Notes: generated by a model not told the origin, from the letters alone. A stretch of 64,000 nucleotides of DNA from Oxalobacter paraformigenes (GCF_000158475.2 NZ_KI392031.1:1611583-1675582), one strand, 5' to 3'; positions 1 through 10,097 are shown, counted from the stretch's first letter. Program-made: numbers and translations.

Positions 1-1011
1 TCAAGCAGGCAAACGATTCCCCAAATAACGATTCATAAGCGCCGAAACTCCCGTAAAGGCGGCAAACGTATCCCTTATGACAAAAACGGGAATCCGGGCA
101 ACATATTCCGAAAAACGCCCTTTTTCTTCAAACCGCTTCCGGAACCCGGAATCGAAAAACCGCTCTTTCAGATGCGGAACGATTCCGCCCCCTATATACA
201 GCCCTCCCTGAGCCCCCAAAGTCAGCGCCAGATTGCCGGAAACCGTTCCGAGCATCTGGCAGAAAACCTCAACTGTGCGGTCACACAAGCGATCCGTTCC
301 CTGCAAGGCACTTTGGGTAATCTCATGCGCCTTAAGCGGCATAAGGGTTTTTCCCTCTATCTCGGCAAGCAGACCATAAAGGAGCTCCAGCCCCATTCCC
401 GAAATCAGCCGTTCCGCCGAAACATGGCGATACCGCTTTTTCGCCAGCACCAGTATTTCCATTTCCAGCTCATTTGCGGGGGAAAAGGAAACGTGGCCAC
501 CTTCCGCCTCAAGGGGAATCCAGCGATCCCCGGCCGGAATCAGGCCCGAAACGCCCAATCCCGTCCCCGCGCCGATCAGCCCGATCGCCCGGTTTTCCCT
601 CGCTTTTTCGCCTCCGCACCGGACCAGGCTCTCTTCGGGAAGAAACGGAAGCGCCATCGCCAGGGCCGTAAAATCGTTTACCAGCAAAAAAACGTCCAGT
701 CCGAATGCTTTCTTGATTTCGCCAATTGAAAACGTCCAGTCCGAATTTGTCATCCTGACCCGGTCTCCATCGACCGGGTTGGCAATGGCGACAGCCGCCT
801 GCCTGACAGACAGGGCGCCTGCGGCAACGGATCCGGGCTGCGTGATATAAAAACGCAACGCGTCTTCCAGACCGGGAAAATCCCTGTTGGGATAAACAGC
901 CGGCGCGGCGAACACGCCCGCAGCCGTTTCAATGGCAAAACGGGCATTCGTGCCGCCGACATCGCCGACCAGCCGTGGGAACATGCCGCTCGTTTCCTGT
1001 TTCATTTTCAT
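1..1011 (-). CDS. glk: Glucokinase
   Basis: ATP-dependent phosphorylation of glucose to glucose-6-phosphate in the cytoplasm. The protein (about 336 aa) matches the proteobacterial Glk family in length and layout. It has the phosphate-binding motif DVGGTNARF at residues 17-25, the catalytic Asp in VNDFTALA (about residue 113), and an EGGH motif in the second lobe followed by IGGGI near the C-terminus. The frame is open for 13 codons upstream (to 1050), but the ATG at 1011 has purine-rich GGAAAGGCAGGA just before it, so I prefer that start. The stop codon is the first three bases of the window, so the gene is complete. It is divergent from yebC. Confidence 0.93.
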   Translation of the reverse strand: MKMKQETSGMFPRLVGDVGGTNARFAIETAAGVFAAPAVYPNRDFPGLEDALRFYITQPGSVAAGALSVRQAAVAIANPVDGDRVRMTNSDWTFSIGEIKKAFGLDVFLLVNDFTALAMALPFLPEESLVRCGGEKARENRAIGLIGAGTGLGVSGLIPAGDRWIPLEAEGGHVSFSPANELEMEILVLAKKRYRHVSAERLISGMGLELLYGLLAEIEGKTLMPLKAHEITQSALQGTDRLCDRTVEVFCQMLGTVSGNLALTLGAQGGLYIGGGIVPHLKERFFDSGFRKRFEEKGRFSEYVARIPVFVIRDTFAAFTGVSALMNRYLGNRLPA

Positions 1012-1211
1012 TTCCTGCCTTTCCTTTTTGCCACCCCCGGTAACAGACAAACCGCCTTCCCGCAGAACCGGCGAAAAAATTCACGAACGACACGATCGTC
1101 CGTGTCTGAACGGGCTTTTTTCCGAAACCGGCCGGGAACAAGCCTTTTCCGGCCAACACAGTATGATAAAATTTATTGTCGATTTAGCTAACACTACATG
1201 GAAAGAATACG

Positions 1212-1940
1212 ATGTCCGGACATAGTAAATGGGCCAATATTAAACACAAAAAAGCGGCAACCGACGCAAAACGTGGAAAAATTTGGACAAGATTGATCAA
1301 GGAAATCACCGTCGCCGCCCGCATGGGAGGAGGCGATATCAACAGCAATCCCCGCCTTCGTCTGGCTGCCGACAAGGCGGCGGCGGCCAATATGCCGAAA
1401 GAAAATGTGCAACGCGCCATTGCCCGTGGAACCGGCACCCTCGATGGGGTCAACTACGAAGAAGTCCGCTACGAAGGTTACGGCATCAACGGAGCGGCCA
1501 TTATCGTCGATTGTCTGACAGACAACCGTGTCCGGACCGTATCCGAAGTCCGTCACGCCTTTTCCAAGTTCGGCGGCAATATGGGCACCGAAGGTTCGGT
1601 TTCCTTTCAGTTCAAGCATTGCGGCCAGCTTTTTTTCGCGCCCGGAACCGATGAAGACGCGTTGATGGAAGTCGCTCTTGAAGCGGGAGCTGAAGATATC
1701 GTCAGCGACGAGGAAGGCGGTTTTGAGGTCATTTGCGCTCCCGCCGATTTCGCGCAGGTCAAGGAAGCGCTCGAAAAAGCCGGTTTCAAACCGGAAATGG
1801 CGGAAATCGTCATGCGTCCGGATTCGGAAACCGAATTTACCGGCCCGGATGCCGAGAAAATGCAAAAGCTGCTCGATGCGCTGGAAAACCTCGACGACGT
1901 GCAGGAAGTCTATACCAATGCCGTCATAGAGGAAGAATAA
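1212..1940 (+). CDS. yebC: YebC/PmpR-family regulatory protein
   Basis: A 242-aa protein of the YebC family (TACO1-like), beginning [14 protein letters not shown], the family signature. Members are cytoplasmic; they have been described as transcription factors and more recently linked to translation of difficult peptides. Length and the acidic middle and C-terminal regions are typical. The ATG has a GGAAAG element about 8 nt upstream. It starts a co-directional run (yebC, purD, nadD, rsfS, rlmH, maf, rng) of cytoplasmic functions. The family is secure; the molecular role in this organism is not shown by the sequence. Confidence 0.93.
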   Translation: MSGHSKWANIKHKKAATDAKRGKIWTRLIKEITVAARMGGGDINSNPRLRLAADKAAAANMPKENVQRAIARGTGTLDGVNYEEVRYEGYGINGAAIIVDCLTDNRVRTVSEVRHAFSKFGGNMGTEGSVSFQFKHCGQLFFAPGTDEDALMEVALEAGAEDIVSDEEGGFEVICAPADFAQVKEALEKAGFKPEMAEIVMRPDSETEFTGPDAEKMQKLLDALENLDDVQEVYTNAVIEEE

Positions 1941-1998
1941 AGGCCGTTTTCACCTTTTTCTTGCCACGTTTGATTAACCGTTTAAAGCGTTCGATTCG

Positions 1999-3288
1999 AT
2001 GAAAATTCTAGTGATCGGTTCGGGAGGCCGGGAGCATGCTCTTGCATGGAAACTGGCACAGTCCGTCAAGGTACAGAAAGTTTATGTAGCACCGGGAAAC
2101 GGCGGTACCGCCTTGGCTCCCCATCTTGAAAACCTCGATATTTCCCGTCCTGACGAGCTGGCTGACTTTGCTTCCGCCAACGACATCGCCCTGACCGTCG
2201 TAGGTCCCGAAGCGCCGCTGGCGGCCGGAATCGTCAACACTTTCCGGGCGCGGAACCTGAAAATTTTCGGCCCGACCCGGGAAGCGGCACAACTGGAAAG
2301 TTCCAAGGATTTCGCCAAATCGTTCATGGAACGCCACGGTATCCCCACCGCAAAATACCGGACATTCACCGATGCGCAACAGGCGCATCGTTACATTGAT
2401 GAACAGGGCGCACCCATCGTCGTCAAGGCGGACGGTCTGGCGGCCGGGAAAGGCGTGGTGGTCGCCCTGACTTCGCAACAGGCGCACGATGCCGTCGATA
2501 TGATGCTTTTCGACAATAAACTGGGCGACGCGGGCGCACGGGTCGTAATTGAAGAATTTCTGGAAGGCGAGGAAGCCAGCTTTATCGTTCTGGTTGACGG
2601 AAAAAACATTCTGCCCCTTGCGACCAGTCAGGATCACAAGCGCCTGAAAGACGGGGACGAAGGCCCCAACACCGGTGGAATGGGGGCTTTTTCTCCCGCC
2701 CCGGTCGTCACCCCCGCCCTTCACGCCCGTATTCTCCGGGAAATCATCGTTCCAACGGTCAATGGCATGCGGAAAGACGGCATACCGTATTCCGGCTTTT
2801 TATATGCCGGCGTGATGATCGACCGGGACGGCAATCCGAAAACGCTGGAGTTCAATTGCCGTATGGGCGATCCGGAAACGCAACCCATCCTGTCCAGACT
2901 GAAAAGCGATCTGGCTTTTGTGCTGGAACATGCCGTTAACGGCACACTCGATACCGTCGAACTGGAATGGGACAGGCGCATTGCGCTGGGCGTCGTTCTG
3001 GCGTCGGCAGGCTATCCCGAAAACCCCCAAAAAGGCGCGGTCATTACCGGTATTCCGAAAGCATCGGAAAACGGCATCGTTTTTCATGCGGGAACGCGAC
3101 TGGACAAGGAGGGGAAACTGCTGACTTCCGGCGGCCGCGTCTTATGTGTCGTCGGACTTGCCGATACCATGAGGATGGCCCAGAAAACGGCATATGACAT
3201 GGTTGAGGCCATTCATTTCGAAGGCGTACAATACAGACACGATATCGGATGGCGCGCGTTAAAGCCCTATAAAACGATATCATCATGA
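1999..3288 (+). CDS. purD: Phosphoribosylamine-glycine ligase
   Basis: Second step of de novo purine synthesis: ATP-dependent ligation of glycine to 5-phosphoribosylamine, giving GAR. The 429-aa length matches PurD. The N-terminus MKILVIGSGGREHALAWK is the family signature. The ATP-grasp region contains KADGLAAGKGVVVA (about residues 143-156), then GGMGAFSPAP and FNCRMGDPETQ, the metal and substrate-binding segments. The gene lies 58 bp after yebC and about 80 bp before nadD on the same strand. Confidence 0.97.
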   Translation: MKILVIGSGGREHALAWKLAQSVKVQKVYVAPGNGGTALAPHLENLDISRPDELADFASANDIALTVVGPEAPLAAGIVNTFRARNLKIFGPTREAAQLESSKDFAKSFMERHGIPTAKYRTFTDAQQAHRYIDEQGAPIVVKADGLAAGKGVVVALTSQQAHDAVDMMLFDNKLGDAGARVVIEEFLEGEEASFIVLVDGKNILPLATSQDHKRLKDGDEGPNTGGMGAFSPAPVVTPALHARILREIIVPTVNGMRKDGIPYSGFLYAGVMIDRDGNPKTLEFNCRMGDPETQPILSRLKSDLAFVLEHAVNGTLDTVELEWDRRIALGVVLASAGYPENPQKGAVITGIPKASENGIVFHAGTRLDKEGKLLTSGGRVLCVVGLADTMRMAQKTAYDMVEAIHFEGVQYRHDIGWRALKPYKTISS

Positions 3289-3370
3289 ACGCCTGAATTT
3301 TAACCCGCTGTGCGATCAATCCGCCCCATCCGGCCGATCGGACAGCGACCCCAGCCGAAACGGAGTCGAT

Positions 3371-4024
3371 TTGACAAAGCGATGCATCATTCTTCTGGGC
3401 GGCAGCTTCGATCCGGTACACGTTGGCCATGTCGAGCTTGGAAAATACTTCTGCCGCCTGTTCAGGACAGACGAGCTGCGTCTGATCCCGGCCGGAAATC
3501 CCTGGCAAAAACCCTTGCTGAAAGCAGCGCCGCAACAGCGTATCGACATGCTGAAATGCGCATTCGAGCCTCTGGATCTCTCCATTACCATCGACACACA
3601 GGAAATCGACCGTCCCGGCGCCACCTACACCATCGACACCCTGCGTTCCATCCGTCATGAAGTCGGCCGGAACGTTTCCCTGATTTTCCTGATGGGAGCC
3701 GACCAGCTTCTCCGTCTGGATACCTGGCACAACTGGCGGCAACTTTTCGAACTGACGAACATAGCCGTCTCGGCCCGTCCCGGCTTTTCCAATTCGCTGA
3801 CCTTAATCCCGAAAGCCATCGCCGACGAATTTTCACGCCGTTTTGCCGATCCCGGGAAAATTATTTTGACGGCAGCCGGTCTAACCTATCTCGCAACCGA
3901 TTTGCAAATCAACGTTTCGGCTACCGAGATCAGGGCTGCCCTGCAAAACAAGCAGAGTCCCACAGCGCTGGTACCGGCGCCAGTCCTGAATTACATTAAA
4001 GAAAACAATCTCTATAAAGAATAA
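3371..4024 (+). CDS. nadD: Nicotinate-nucleotide adenylyltransferase
   Basis: Adenylates nicotinate mononucleotide to deamido-NAD in NAD synthesis. The 217-aa protein has the nucleotidyltransferase motif GGSFDPVHVGH at residues 10-20 and VSATEIRAAL near the C-terminus, the equivalent of the ISSTxIR box. The start is an unusual TTG: the only nearby ATG (3382) is out of frame, the family N-terminus begins just after this TTG, and a CGGAG ribosome-binding site lies about 6 nt upstream. The stop codon directly abuts the rsfS ATG (4025), so the two are likely translationally coupled. Confidence 0.94.
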   Translation: MTKRCIILLGGSFDPVHVGHVELGKYFCRLFRTDELRLIPAGNPWQKPLLKAAPQQRIDMLKCAFEPLDLSITIDTQEIDRPGATYTIDTLRSIRHEVGRNVSLIFLMGADQLLRLDTWHNWRQLFELTNIAVSARPGFSNSLTLIPKAIADEFSRRFADPGKIILTAAGLTYLATDLQINVSATEIRAALQNKQSPTALVPAPVLNYIKENNLYKE

Positions 4025-4525
4025 ATGGAAATCGAAAAATTACAGGCTCTAGTCATCCAGGCGCTGGAAGACGTCAAGGCGCAGGATATCGTTCTTTTCG
4101 ACACGACAAACCTGACCAGCCTTTTTGAACGGATCGTCATTGCTTCCGGGAATTCCAGTCGCCAGACGAAAGCCCTGGCCGCATCGGTCCGGGACAAAAT
4201 CAAGGAAGCCGGCGGTGACGTTATCAGCGTCGAGGGCGAAGACACCGGCGAATGGGTGCTTGTCGATCTGGGCGATCTGATCGTTCACCTCATGCAGCCG
4301 ACCATCCGGAACTATTACCGTCTGGAAGAAATCTGGGGAGGAAAACAGATCGATCTGGAAACGGCCGGAAAAATGAACGAACCCGGACGGAAAACCCGCG
4401 GGAAAACACGAACACGCGCCGATACCGCCGAAAGCGGCGTTTTTCCTGCCGCAGCAAATGGAACCACCCGGAAAAAAACGGCAACGGTTTCTTCCGATGC
4501 GGTTTCCTCGCGATCCGAAAACTAA
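4025..4525 (+). CDS. rsfS: Ribosomal silencing factor RsfS
   Basis: RsfS (YbeB/Iojap family) binds ribosomal protein L14 and blocks subunit joining during starvation. The conserved domain fills residues 1-115 and includes [17 protein letters not shown] and the region around [16 protein letters not shown]. The protein is 166 aa, longer than the usual 105-125. The extra 45 or so C-terminal residues are rich in Lys, Arg, Thr and Ser and look disordered. The start directly follows the nadD stop; rlmH begins 8 bp downstream. Confidence 0.94.
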   Translation: MEIEKLQALVIQALEDVKAQDIVLFDTTNLTSLFERIVIASGNSSRQTKALAASVRDKIKEAGGDVISVEGEDTGEWVLVDLGDLIVHLMQPTIRNYYRLEEIWGGKQIDLETAGKMNEPGRKTRGKTRTRADTAESGVFPAAANGTTRKKTATVSSDAVSSRSEN

Positions 4526-4533
4526 ACCCTGTT

Positions 4534-5004
4534 ATGCAGGTCACGGTAATCGCTGTCGGACATCGCATGCCCAGCTGGATTGAGGATGGTTTCCGGGAAT
4601 ATGCCAAACGCATGCCGTCCGAATGGCGTTTCAGTCTGAAGGAATTGAAACCGGTCGAAAGAACCGGCCGCAAAACGCCCGAAACGGCTATGGCTGCCGA
4701 GGCTATCAAAATCCGGTCGGCCGTTCCCAAGGGAGCGCGGGTTATCGCGCTGGATGAACGGGGAAAAGAGTTATCGACCCGACAACTGGCGGACAGCATG
4801 AAATCCTGGCAACAGGATGGCCGGGATATCGCTTTCATTATCGGAGGCGCCGACGGTCTGGACCCGGATTTGAAAAAACAGGCGGATTTACTGGTTCGCC
4901 TGTCCGCTCTCACGCTGCCCCACGGCATGGTTCGCATTTTGCTGACGGAGCAGCTTTACCGGGCTTCCACCATTTTGCAAAACCATCCCTATCACCGGAG
5001 CTGA
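4534..5004 (+). CDS. rlmH: 23S rRNA (pseudouridine1915-N3)-methyltransferase
   Basis: SPOUT-class methyltransferase that modifies pseudouridine 1915 in helix 69 of 23S rRNA. The protein is 156 aa, the exact family size, if started at the ATG at 4534 ([13 protein letters not shown]). The frame is open further upstream inside rsfS, but that part matches nothing in the family. The C-terminal knot is visible as [12 protein letters not shown] followed by [22 protein letters not shown] and the terminal YHR. The rsfS-rlmH pair is widely conserved. Confidence 0.95.
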   Translation: MQVTVIAVGHRMPSWIEDGFREYAKRMPSEWRFSLKELKPVERTGRKTPETAMAAEAIKIRSAVPKGARVIALDERGKELSTRQLADSMKSWQQDGRDIAFIIGGADGLDPDLKKQADLLVRLSALTLPHGMVRILLTEQLYRASTILQNHPYHRS

Positions 5005-5009
5005 CTGTC

Positions 5010-5633
5010 ATGCCATCCGAGGACAATCTCATTTATCTGGCTTCCCGAAGTCCCCGCAGACAGGAGCTGCTCAATCAGATCGCCGTCCGCTTTGAAATAC
5101 TCGACATTCTCGTGCAGGATCCGGCCCGTCCCGATATGGTGGACGAAACCGTTCGTGCCGGTGAAAAACCTGACGACTACGTCAAAAGAATGGCTCACGA
5201 AAAAGCGGAATACGCCTGGCAGTTTCTTCACACACAAAACCGGGCAAAACACCCTGTCCTGACCGCCGATACCACGGTTGTTATCGGTGGGCGGATTCTG
5301 GGCAAACCGCAAAACCGGGAAGAAGCATTCGACATGCTTCGGCTCCTTTCCGGAAAAACGCATCGTGTCCTTACCAGTGTGGCAGTAAAAAAGGACGGCC
5401 TCCTTTTCCAGACTGTACAGACATCGGACGTGACCTTTGCTCCCTTGTCGCGAGAAAACATCGAAGCCTACATCGACACGGGAGAACCTTACGACAAGGC
5501 AGGCGGTTATGGCATTCAGGGACTGGCCGGCAAATTCATCCAACATATCAAGGGCAGTTATTCCGGTATTATGGGACTGCCTTTATTTGAGACAACCGGA
5601 CTCTTGAGAAAAGCGGGAATTTTTGTCCCATGA
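5010..5633 (+). CDS. maf: Maf-family nucleoside triphosphate pyrophosphatase
   Basis: House-cleaning pyrophosphatase that hydrolyses dTTP/UTP or modified nucleotides. The protein is 207 aa. ASRSPRR at residues 11-17 is the phosphate-binding motif, and TADTTVVIGGRILGKP carries the catalytic Asp region. The latter pattern suggests the YhdE (dTTP/UTP) subgroup, but substrate cannot be settled from sequence alone. It starts 5 bp after rlmH and overlaps rng by 4 bp (ATGA). Confidence 0.92.
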   Translation: MPSEDNLIYLASRSPRRQELLNQIAVRFEILDILVQDPARPDMVDETVRAGEKPDDYVKRMAHEKAEYAWQFLHTQNRAKHPVLTADTTVVIGGRILGKPQNREEAFDMLRLLSGKTHRVLTSVAVKKDGLLFQTVQTSDVTFAPLSRENIEAYIDTGEPYDKAGGYGIQGLAGKFIQHIKGSYSGIMGLPLFETTGLLRKAGIFVP

Positions 5634-7093
5634 AAGAAGATATTCTCATCAACGTTACCCCCCAAGAAACACGAATCGCCGTCGTTTCCGAAGGATCAAC
5701 GCAGGAACTGCACATCGAACGGTCCCAGACCCGCGGTCTGGCCGGCAACGTTTATCTCGGCCGCGTCGTTCGCGTACTGCCGGGCATGCAATCCGCCTTT
5801 ATCGATATCGGTCTTGAAAGAGCCGCTTTCCTCCACATCGACGATATTCTCGAAGCGCATCAGAACGATTCTTCCGCAGGAAAACCCGTTCCCATCGAAA
5901 GGATGTTAACAGACGGCCAATCCCTTATGGTCCGCGTCATAAAAGATCCGCTCGGCACAAAAGGCGCCCGTCTTTCGACCCAGATTTCCATCGCCGGCAG
6001 ATTGCTCGTTTATCTTCCCCAGGAAAAACACATCGGCATTTCGCAACGCATTCAGGATGAAAAAGAGCGCGAACTGTTGAAAAACCGGGTGCAACAGTTT
6101 CTGACCGACGAAGAAAAGGGCGGATTCATCATCAGGACCATGGCGGAAGACGCCTCCGAAGACGATCTGAAAACCGATGCTGTTTTTTTGCAGAAAATCT
6201 GGCGTTCGCTAAAAGACAAGGCTTATCTTGCCTCCGCCCCGACTCTGCTGTATCAGGATTTGACCTTGCCGGAACGCATCCTGCGCGATTTCGTCCATGA
6301 AAATACGGCCAGAATACGGGTCGATTCCCATGAAGAATTCCTGAAACTGCGGGAATTTGCCGCCACTTATACGCCCGACATTCTCGAGCGCCTGTCTTTT
6401 TACGAGGGAGACCGTCCCCTTTTCGATTTGTACAATGTCGAGGAAGAAATCGGGCTGGCCCTGTCGCGAAGAGTCAATCTGAAATCGGGCGGCTATCTGA
6501 TTATCGACCAGACGGAAGCCATGACCACCATCGACGTCAATACCGGCGGTTTCGTTAACGGCCGCACTTTCGACGACACCATCTTCAAGACCAACCTCGA
6601 AGCGGCCCATGCCATTGCGCGGCAACTGAGACTGCGCAATCTGGGAGGTATTATCATTCTCGATTTTATTGATATGGAAAACGCCGAACACCGCAGAGCA
6701 GTTATGGACGAACTCCGGAAAACACTGGCAAAAGACCGGACAAAAGTCTCTTTGTCCGACTTCTCGGCGCTGGGTCTGGTCGAAATGACGCGCAAGCGTA
6801 CCCGCGAATCGCTGGCGCATATTCTTTGCGAACCCTGCCCGGTCTGCCACGGGCAAGGACAGGTCAAAACCGCCCAGACAGTGTGTTATGAAATCATGCG
6901 GGACATTTTGCGCGAAGCCAGACAGTTCAGTCCGAAAGAATTTCGTATTCTCGCTTCCCAGATCGTAATCGATCTGTTTCTGGAAGAAGAATCCCAGCAT
7001 CTGGCCAGTCTGGGCGATCTGATCGGCAAACCGATTTCACTTCAGGTGGAATCCGCCTATACCCAGACCCAGTACGATGTTATTCTGATGTAA
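5630..7093 (+). CDS. rng: Ribonuclease G
   Basis: Endoribonuclease of the RNase E/G family acting in 16S rRNA 5' maturation and mRNA decay. The 487-aa length fits RNase G, not RNase E: there is no long C-terminal scaffold. An N-terminal S1 domain spans about residues 38-125. The catalytic DNase I-like domain contains TIDVNTGGFV and ILDFIDM with the two metal-binding Asp residues. The Zn-link CEPCPVCHGQG is at about residue 400. ATG overlaps the maf stop as ATGA. The gene ends the run and converges on the glycosyltransferases. Confidence 0.96.
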   Translation: MKEDILINVTPQETRIAVVSEGSTQELHIERSQTRGLAGNVYLGRVVRVLPGMQSAFIDIGLERAAFLHIDDILEAHQNDSSAGKPVPIERMLTDGQSLMVRVIKDPLGTKGARLSTQISIAGRLLVYLPQEKHIGISQRIQDEKERELLKNRVQQFLTDEEKGGFIIRTMAEDASEDDLKTDAVFLQKIWRSLKDKAYLASAPTLLYQDLTLPERILRDFVHENTARIRVDSHEEFLKLREFAATYTPDILERLSFYEGDRPLFDLYNVEEEIGLALSRRVNLKSGGYLIIDQTEAMTTIDVNTGGFVNGRTFDDTIFKTNLEAAHAIARQLRLRNLGGIIILDFIDMENAEHRRAVMDELRKTLAKDRTKVSLSDFSALGLVEMTRKRTRESLAHILCEPCPVCHGQGQVKTAQTVCYEIMRDILREARQFSPKEFRILASQIVIDLFLEEESQHLASLGDLIGKPISLQVESAYTQTQYDVILM

Positions 7094-7169
7094 ACCCGTT
7101 GCTCCGAAAGCGGCCTGTTTCGCAACCAGCGTGGTATTGTCCCGCGCCGGATGGAAAAGGCAGCCCGGA

Positions 7170-8231
7170 TCAGGCCCTGAGAAGACCAATCAATTCCTCC
7201 AGATAATCGTCAAAAACATAAGGATAGTGAATACACTTGGCAGGCGCGCTGACTCTCAGGCTTCCTTCCCGGAAACGTTCTGCGGTTTTTTCCAGCAATC
7301 GCTCCAGTTCTAAAACATTCCTGCGAAAACGGTAACAACCGGGTTCCGACAGGACTTCGACAGCTCCGATCGTATCGGAAAACAGGACAGGCGTGCCGCA
7401 GGCAATTGACTCAGGCCCAACCAGGCCGAAAGCTTCATATTTCGAGGCCAAAATAGTAGCGTCCGCAGCCGTATACAAGGCTGGCATATCTTCCCGGAAA
7501 CCCAGATTGAGAACACGAGGATGTTTCAACTCTTTTTTGCCTGCGACGGCAAGAACAAACGACGGTCCCAGCTTTTCAAGCGCTTCCAGAATCAGATCGG
7601 CTCCCTTGAGCTCATGATTGTTGGAAGGAAAGAGCAACAGGAACTGATCGTCTTTCACCCCAAGGGAATGCCTGATTTCACTTCGCTTTTCCTCCAGGTC
7701 ACGGTTGAAAAAACCGGTATCGACAGGTGGATAAAGTACATGAATCTTTGAAGGATCGATTCGATAGTCCCTGACTATTTCATCGTGTACCCGGCGCGAG
7801 TGAGTCACAATCGCCCTGGAATGCTCATAAAGCGCTTTTTCATTAGCGATGACCTGCCTGTCGAAATAACCCGGTTTTTTCTTCCCCTTGTCCATCAGAT
7901 GCGCCAGATGGGTTCCTCCCGAAATGGAGAGATCCACCGGCCCTCCGGTAACGCGCGAAATGCCAATAACCGGCCATCCTTTTTCGATATAATCGTAAGC
8001 CTTGCGATCGAAACGGTTATTGTTGAACCGTTGAAAAGGCGTTCTGTCAGGTAACACGACAAATTCGACATTTGCAGGCGGTTTTCCCGGCCATGCAACA
8101 GTACGTGCAATAGCCCGTACCGGGATATCTCTTGCGGAAAAACCGGCGATCAGGTCGAGCACGTGCCTGTCCATTCCTCCCTGAGGCCGGATGGAATGCC
8201 AGATAAGATTGATGCCGGACAGTGTTTTCAT
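7170..8231 (-). CDS. Glycosyltransferase family 4, probable LPS core
   Basis: A 353-aa GT-B glycosyltransferase of family GT4. The C-terminal lobe has a phosphate-loop segment (LLFPSNNHELKGAD) and the EX7E motif in YEAFGLVGPESIACGTP. The N-terminus has a GGMDRHV donor-domain loop. It overlaps the upstream GT2 gene by 4 bp (ATGA) and ends a three-gene block with a heptosyltransferase, so a role in LPS core assembly in the cytoplasm is the reasonable inference. The sugar transferred cannot be read from the sequence. Confidence 0.88.
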   Translation of the reverse strand: MKTLSGINLIWHSIRPQGGMDRHVLDLIAGFSARDIPVRAIARTVAWPGKPPANVEFVVLPDRTPFQRFNNNRFDRKAYDYIEKGWPVIGISRVTGGPVDLSISGGTHLAHLMDKGKKKPGYFDRQVIANEKALYEHSRAIVTHSRRVHDEIVRDYRIDPSKIHVLYPPVDTGFFNRDLEEKRSEIRHSLGVKDDQFLLLFPSNNHELKGADLILEALEKLGPSFVLAVAGKKELKHPRVLNLGFREDMPALYTAADATILASKYEAFGLVGPESIACGTPVLFSDTIGAVEVLSEPGCYRFRRNVLELERLLEKTAERFREGSLRVSAPAKCIHYPYVFDDYLEELIGLLRA

Positions 8232-8992
8232 GCTTTTTCTTTTTTCCGAATCCGCCTCAACTCAATGGCATGCGCATATTTCAGGTAGGAGCTCAGGCCT
8301 TTGCACAATGAAATGGTCAGACCATCCAGCCCGGCCAGAAACCCTGCCTGAATAACATAATGGCGGAAAAAAGCCCAGCTTCCATGCAGGATCGGTTGCC
8401 ATACATGCAGTGATTTGCCGCTTTCCGCAAGATCCCTGGCGAGCCATCCCGAATACCGGCTTTTGGCAATCAGATCCGGATAATCGCGATATGAAAAATG
8501 GGTGATATGCACTGGCACCTTTCGTGAGGAATCGGTCTCTACATGGGAATGCGCCACCACAGGTTTGAAGTCGGCACGCTCCTTGTGAAACAGTCTTTTC
8601 ACATAATCCGGATACTGACCCGCATAAGGCGTGAAGCGGTCACCCAGAAAATTGCGGCGGCGCGTTTCCACCAGATCGACCCCCAGACTGTCCAGATCGG
8701 TCTGCTTTACATACTCGACAAAATCATCTTCCAGACGCTCATCCGCATCCAGATTCAACACCCAGGAATGCCGGCAGTACGGCAGACCCAGCGATCGCTG
8801 CGGTCCGTCTCCCAGAAAAGGTTTCTGGACGATCACCTGCGCTCCCTGCCCACGCGCCAGTTCGACTGTCCCGTCGATGCTGCCGGAATCCACGACCACA
8901 ATGTCGTCACAGACCCGTTTCATGGAACTCAGGCAATCCACGATATTGTGTGCCTCATTCAAGGTAATAACTAATCCGCTGATTGGCGTCAT
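8228..8992 (-). CDS. Glycosyltransferase family 2, WaaE/KdtX-like
   Basis: A 254-aa GT2 enzyme. The N-terminus (ISGLVITLNEAHNI) and VVVDSGSIDGTVE form the nucleotide-sugar site, and LNLDADERL carries the DxD metal motif near residue 80. Length and the C-terminal basic helix (LRRIRKKEKA) resemble the LPS core glucosyltransferases WaaE/KdtX. It lies 4 bp after waaF and overlaps the GT4 gene by 4 bp. Family certain; exact linkage inferred. Confidence 0.88.
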   Translation of the reverse strand: MTPISGLVITLNEAHNIVDCLSSMKRVCDDIVVVDSGSIDGTVELARGQGAQVIVQKPFLGDGPQRSLGLPYCRHSWVLNLDADERLEDDFVEYVKQTDLDSLGVDLVETRRRNFLGDRFTPYAGQYPDYVKRLFHKERADFKPVVAHSHVETDSSRKVPVHITHFSYRDYPDLIAKSRYSGWLARDLAESGKSLHVWQPILHGSWAFFRHYVIQAGFLAGLDGLTISLCKGLSSYLKYAHAIELRRIRKKEKA

Positions 8993-8996
8993 GGTT

Positions 8997-10097
8997 TCAA
9001 CACCCCATTTTTTCGGTACGATTGTCCGGTTTCGGCCTTTGCGCGGCGCCCGCCGGATCGACGAGATATTTTTTCAGAGCACTATACACTGTTTCCGACC
9101 TTAAAAGTTCCATACAACGGTGATGCCCCAGGGGACATTCCCTTTTCTGACACGGCGCACATTCCAGATCCAGCGACAGGATTTCCGAATACCTTGAAAA
9201 AGGCGGCGTGTGCCGGTAATCGGTAGAACCGTACAGGGCAATAACCGGCTTTTCAAAAGCGGAAGCCACATGCATCAGGCCGGAATCGTTGGTAACCAGG
9301 GCATCGATCCGGGAAATCAGGGCAATTGCCTCTTTCAGCGTCGTTTTGCCGGCAAGATTTTTCACGGCAGGCACATCTGAGGCGATTTCCTCACAGACGG
9401 CCCTGTCATTGGGCGAACCCAGCAACAGGATTTGCGCATCCGGAAATTCCGACAGTATCCGCTGCGCGAGGTCGATAAAACCGTGAACCGGCCAGCGCTT
9501 TGCAGGCCCGAATTCGGCGCCTGGCGCAAAGGCGACAATCGGCCTTGACGTATCGACCTTCCACTTTTCCAGTGTCGCATCCGCTTCTTTTTTCGCCACG
9601 AAGAGGGAAGGCCTGGGATAGTCCTCTCTTTTTCCGGCTTTTGCCGCAGGAGGATCGGCCAGTGCCGCGTAAAAGGGAATCATTGGCCGCGGCGAGAGCT
9701 TGTTGTCGCGATGAATGACATTTAACAGGCCGTACCGTTTTTCTCCCAGATAGCCGATCCTTTCCGGTATTCGCGCCATCCAGGGAATCAGGGCGAATTT
9801 CAGGGTATTGGGAAGCACATAGGCCTGATCGTAAGCAAATTTTCTTAAAGTCCTGGCCAGACTCCAGCGTTCCCGCAACTGCAATTTTCCGTGTTTGAAA
9901 GGGGTGGCATATACATTCCCGACCTCGGTCATGGCTTCCCAGACGGGAGCGACCCAGATTGGCGCCAGAACATCAACAAGCGCGGAAGGATCACGCTGTT
10001 TCAACAATTGCAGCAAGGGCTGGGCCATAATGGCGTCACCGATCCAGTTCGGTGAAATAATCAGGATGCGTGCCGGCATTTTATCCATGAATACCAT
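8997..10097 (-). CDS. waaF: LPS heptosyltransferase II
   Basis: GT9 enzyme adding the second L-glycero-D-manno-heptose to the LPS inner core. The 366-aa protein has the typical start (ILIISPNWIGDAIMAQPL), the ADP-heptose region (FAPGAEFGPAKRWP) and the C-terminal LVTNDSGLMHVASA followed by ALYGSTD. The ATG at 10097 has GAGAGA about 5 nt upstream; an in-frame ATG at 10079 would be closer to the E. coli start. It heads the minus-strand LPS block. Confidence 0.92.
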   Translation of the reverse strand: MVFMDKMPARILIISPNWIGDAIMAQPLLQLLKQRDPSALVDVLAPIWVAPVWEAMTEVGNVYATPFKHGKLQLRERWSLARTLRKFAYDQAYVLPNTLKFALIPWMARIPERIGYLGEKRYGLLNVIHRDNKLSPRPMIPFYAALADPPAAKAGKREDYPRPSLFVAKKEADATLEKWKVDTSRPIVAFAPGAEFGPAKRWPVHGFIDLAQRILSEFPDAQILLLGSPNDRAVCEEIASDVPAVKNLAGKTTLKEAIALISRIDALVTNDSGLMHVASAFEKPVIALYGSTDYRHTPPFSRYSEILSLDLECAPCQKRECPLGHHRCMELLRSETVYSALKKYLVDPAGAAQRPKPDNRTEKMGC

